14,589 nucleotides of DNA from JOPF136 sp035272605. Lineage in GTDB: Bacteria > Acidobacteriota > Terriglobia > Acidiferrales > UBA7541. Position numbers and translations under genes: made by a program. The stretch lies in NCBI GenBank assembly GCA_035272605.1, contig DATEQM010000206.1, positions 1 to 14,589 of the forward strand, in the 5' to 3' direction. Shown here in pieces: positions 13,335-14,589 of the stretch. The notes beneath the pieces are model-generated. The model searched no databases and was not told the origin of the DNA. It worked only from the letters and a program-made list of their open reading frames with translations. The stretch's first letter is position 1. Every line of letters starts with the position of its first letter.

Positions 13335-13364
13335 CTCTCCCTCAGCCCTCGGCGGGCCCGCTGC

Positions 13365-13673
13365 TCACTGTGCCGCGCCCACATACGCTTCGATTCGCCG
13401 GCGGTCGGCCTCCGACAAATCCAAAAAGCGTATGCCCATGAAGGCCTCGGGACTGGTGTGCTGGACGACTCCCGTCGCGTGGATGGGATTGGTATCGCCG
13501 GGCAATTGGAACTCCAGCCGCAGCGTGATCCCCTCCTCGAGCGTCTTTTCGGTCTTCACCAGCATCCCACCAGCGCTGATGTTTCGTCCTTCCACCGAGT
13601 AGGGCTGGCCGGCGGCCTCCGCGCGCACCATGGCCACCAAGGGAACACGCCGGAATTTTCGTTTCTCGACCAT
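13365..13673 (-). CDS. Single-domain PilZ protein, canonical cyclic di-GMP motifs
   Basis: Small cytosolic PilZ protein (102 aa), a likely cyclic di-GMP receptor. Both ligand motifs are present: RxxxR as R5-KFR-R9 (RKFRRVPL) and D/NxSxxG as N31-I-S33-AG-G36 (RNISAGGM). These are followed by beta strands (ITLRLEFQLPG; HATGVVQH), a closing MGIRFLDLS and a C-terminal helix (EADRRRIEAYV). Such stand-alone domains usually act by binding a partner protein; none is adjacent. It converges with the kinase gene (137 bases between stops) and diverges from the RHH gene. No Shine-Dalgarno is visible before ATG 13673, so initiation may be leaderless or weak. Unlike the PilZ-like protein at 4889-5251, its motifs are intact. 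Confidence 0.9.
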   Translation of the reverse strand: MVEKRKFRRVPLVAMVRAEAAGQPYSVEGRNISAGGMLVKTEKTLEEGITLRLEFQLPGDTNPIHATGVVQHTSPEAFMGIRFLDLSEADRRRIEAYVGAAQ

Positions 13674-13992
13674 CGTTATTGGCTATCGGCCGCTGGCCGG
13701 ACTTTGTGACTGCTGCCCTGCGCGTCCTCGACCCGGCCGGCTCGCTGGCGATGGTAACACGGTGCCGGACTGCACGAGGCGTTGTTGCGTGCCCCGTCTT
13801 CTTCGTGTTACACGGCCGCGGCTCGCGAATTTGCTTCCCTGGCCGTGCCTGGAATATTCGATTGGGCGTATCTTCCGCTGGCTTGTACGCACGCCGCGCG
13901 CTGGCGTGTGCGCCCGCGCTCTCCCGCATCCGCCACTGGACACAGTGAGCGGAAAAGAGTAATATCTACTTGTAAAGTGAGGCTAACTGAGT
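13674..13992. other. Divergent spacer between PilZ and RHH genes
   Basis: These 319 bases hold the plus-strand promoter at 13937-13965 near the right end. The remaining part is GC-rich with no recognisable gene, RNA or repeat. A plus-strand frame crosses it, but its translation has no family character. No clear promoter for the minus-strand PilZ gene was found. Confidence 0.45.
13937..13965 (+). promoter_or_regulatory. Sigma70-like promoter of the RHH / 81-aa gene pair
   Basis: TGGACA (13937-13942, 5 of 6 matches) and TAATAT (13960-13965, 4 of 6) are 17 bases apart. The region from 13951 to 13975 is A/T-rich against a GC-rich background. Transcription would begin near 13972, and GAGG (13979-13982) lies 10 bases before ATG 13993, so the leader would be only about 20 bases. 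A repressor such as the encoded RHH protein could bind here, but I see no clear operator repeat. Confidence 0.6.
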
Positions 13993-14334
13993 ATGGCCAG
14001 AATTCAGCCCGTCCTGACTCCCGCCGAGATGGCCCTGGTGGACCAGATGGCCGAATTGACGCGCTCCCGCCGAACCGACGTGATCAAGAGCGCCCTGGCC
14101 GTCTATCACTGGTTCGTCCGCCAGGCTCTCACAGGCAGCCGCGTGGTGGCTCGCAAAGCCTCGGGCGAGGAAGTCGCCCTCGAGACTGCCGAACTGGCGG
14201 CGCTGGAGGGCAAGGGGAATCGTCTCAGCCCGGAGGAACTCGGCCTCCTGGCCCGCCAACTAGCTTCGGCCTCGGATCCCGCGGATGCCGCGCGGCTCAA
14301 AGAACGCCTTATGCGTGGCTTCTACGGAATTTAG
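13993..14334 (+). CDS. Ribbon-helix-helix-like DNA-binding protein
   Basis: 113-aa protein whose first 45 residues have the ribbon-helix-helix pattern: strand ARIQPVLT (2-9), helix AEMALVDQMAELTR (11-24), turn SRR, helix TDVIKSALAVYHWFVRQ (28-44). Such proteins dimerise and place the strand in the major groove, often repressing their own promoter. The rest (about 50-113) is not a known domain to me. It contains a short beta-like VVARKASGEEVALE and a helical C-terminus ending AARLKERLMRGFYGI. GAGG (13979-13982) 10 bases upstream supports the ATG. The next gene starts 8 bases after its stop, so the two are probably co-transcribed. The order (DNA-binding protein first, small partner second) resembles toxin-antitoxin operons, but the partner does not look like a known toxin. 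Exact role is unknown. Confidence 0.75.
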   Translation: MARIQPVLTPAEMALVDQMAELTRSRRTDVIKSALAVYHWFVRQALTGSRVVARKASGEEVALETAELAALEGKGNRLSPEELGLLARQLASASDPADAARLKERLMRGFYGI

Positions 14335-14342
14335 GCCGCCCC

Positions 14343-14588
14343 GTGCCCAAGGTTCGCCGCACGAATGTCCCCCCGGCGCTCCTGCAGCACCTGCTCGACC
14401 GCATCCAGTCGCGCAAGATTCCCGCGTCTCAATTGGAACTTCTCGCGAAATGGCTCGATTCTCAGCCCGAAGTGCCCGAGGGCCCCTGGTCCAAGCGATT
14501 TCCGGGAATGACGGCCTGCGGGGTGGGCGAGCTCGTGAAAACGATCCTCCTGCCTGGCCAGCTCCCAAAGGGCCAGCAAGTCCTCTAG
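14343..14588 (+). CDS. Small conserved-looking protein of unknown function, partner of the RHH gene
   Basis: 81-aa protein, complete within the window (stop TAG at 14586-14588, one base from the edge). I do not recognise a named family. The first part is a likely helical hairpin (PPALLQHLLDRIQSR; ASQLELLAKWLDSQPEVP). It is followed by a compact GPWSKRFPGMTACGVGELVKTILLPGQLPKG with aromatic, Gly and Pro residues, suggesting a small folded beta unit. No signal peptide or TM is present. The start is taken as GTG 14343, 8 bases after the RHH stop; the only Shine-Dalgarno-like bases are AGG at 14333-14335. The frame is open upstream, but that portion overlaps the RHH gene. Tight spacing implies co-translation and possibly physical partnership with the RHH protein. 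Other genes of the unit may lie beyond the edge. Confidence 0.6.
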   Translation: MPKVRRTNVPPALLQHLLDRIQSRKIPASQLELLAKWLDSQPEVPEGPWSKRFPGMTACGVGELVKTILLPGQLPKGQQVL

Positions 14589-14589
14589 A

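Noticed and set aside
13993..14588. A confident toxin-antitoxin call for the RHH pair
   Set aside because: The gene order is suggestive, but the second protein has no known toxin signature, so only a candidate pair is reported.
1..14589. CRISPR arrays, insertion sequences or prophage genes
   Set aside because: No regularly spaced repeats, transposase motifs, terminal inverted repeats or phage structural genes were seen.

Overview
The window looks like a chromosomal segment from a GC-rich member of the Acidobacteriota. The main reasons are a large orphan MacB/FtsX permease of the type expanded in that phylum (ADOP), two small PilZ proteins, a single-polypeptide GlcD-GlcF-like oxidoreductase, and a ribbon-helix-helix gene paired with a small gene of unknown function. 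The assignment is inferred from gene content; no rRNA or marker phylogeny is available here. I see no phage, insertion sequence, CRISPR array or integrase.

Layout, left to right. (1) A zinc-dependent threonine-3-dehydrogenase-type alcohol dehydrogenase on the minus strand runs off the left edge. (2) Divergent from it is a POT-family peptide/proton symporter on the plus strand. (3) An HU-type DNA-binding protein lies on the minus strand, with a clear promoter and an intrinsic terminator. (4) An M20 metallodipeptidase follows on the minus strand. (5) A small PilZ-like protein on the plus strand converges with (6) the ADOP permease on the minus strand. (7) tRNA-Ser(UGA) is on the plus strand, followed by a hairpin shared with (8) the convergent FAD/Fe-S 2-hydroxyacid dehydrogenase on the minus strand. 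(9) A multi-pass membrane histidine kinase is on the plus strand. (10) A canonical single-domain PilZ protein is on the minus strand. (11) At the right edge, a two-gene plus-strand unit (RHH protein plus an 81-aa protein of unknown function) sits behind a good sigma70-like promoter.

Nearly every gene is its own transcription unit; the only operon-like pair is the last one. The metabolic genes share a loose theme of amino-acid, peptide and hydroxyacid catabolism: threonine oxidation, peptide uptake, dipeptide hydrolysis and D-2-hydroxyacid oxidation. The PilZ proteins and the kinase form a loose signalling theme. No response regulator, diguanylate cyclase or ABC ATPase lies next to the corresponding proteins. 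The least-described parts are the RHH/81-aa pair, the membrane sensor region of the kinase, the PilZ-like protein with a degenerate ligand motif, and the structured leader of the ADOP gene.
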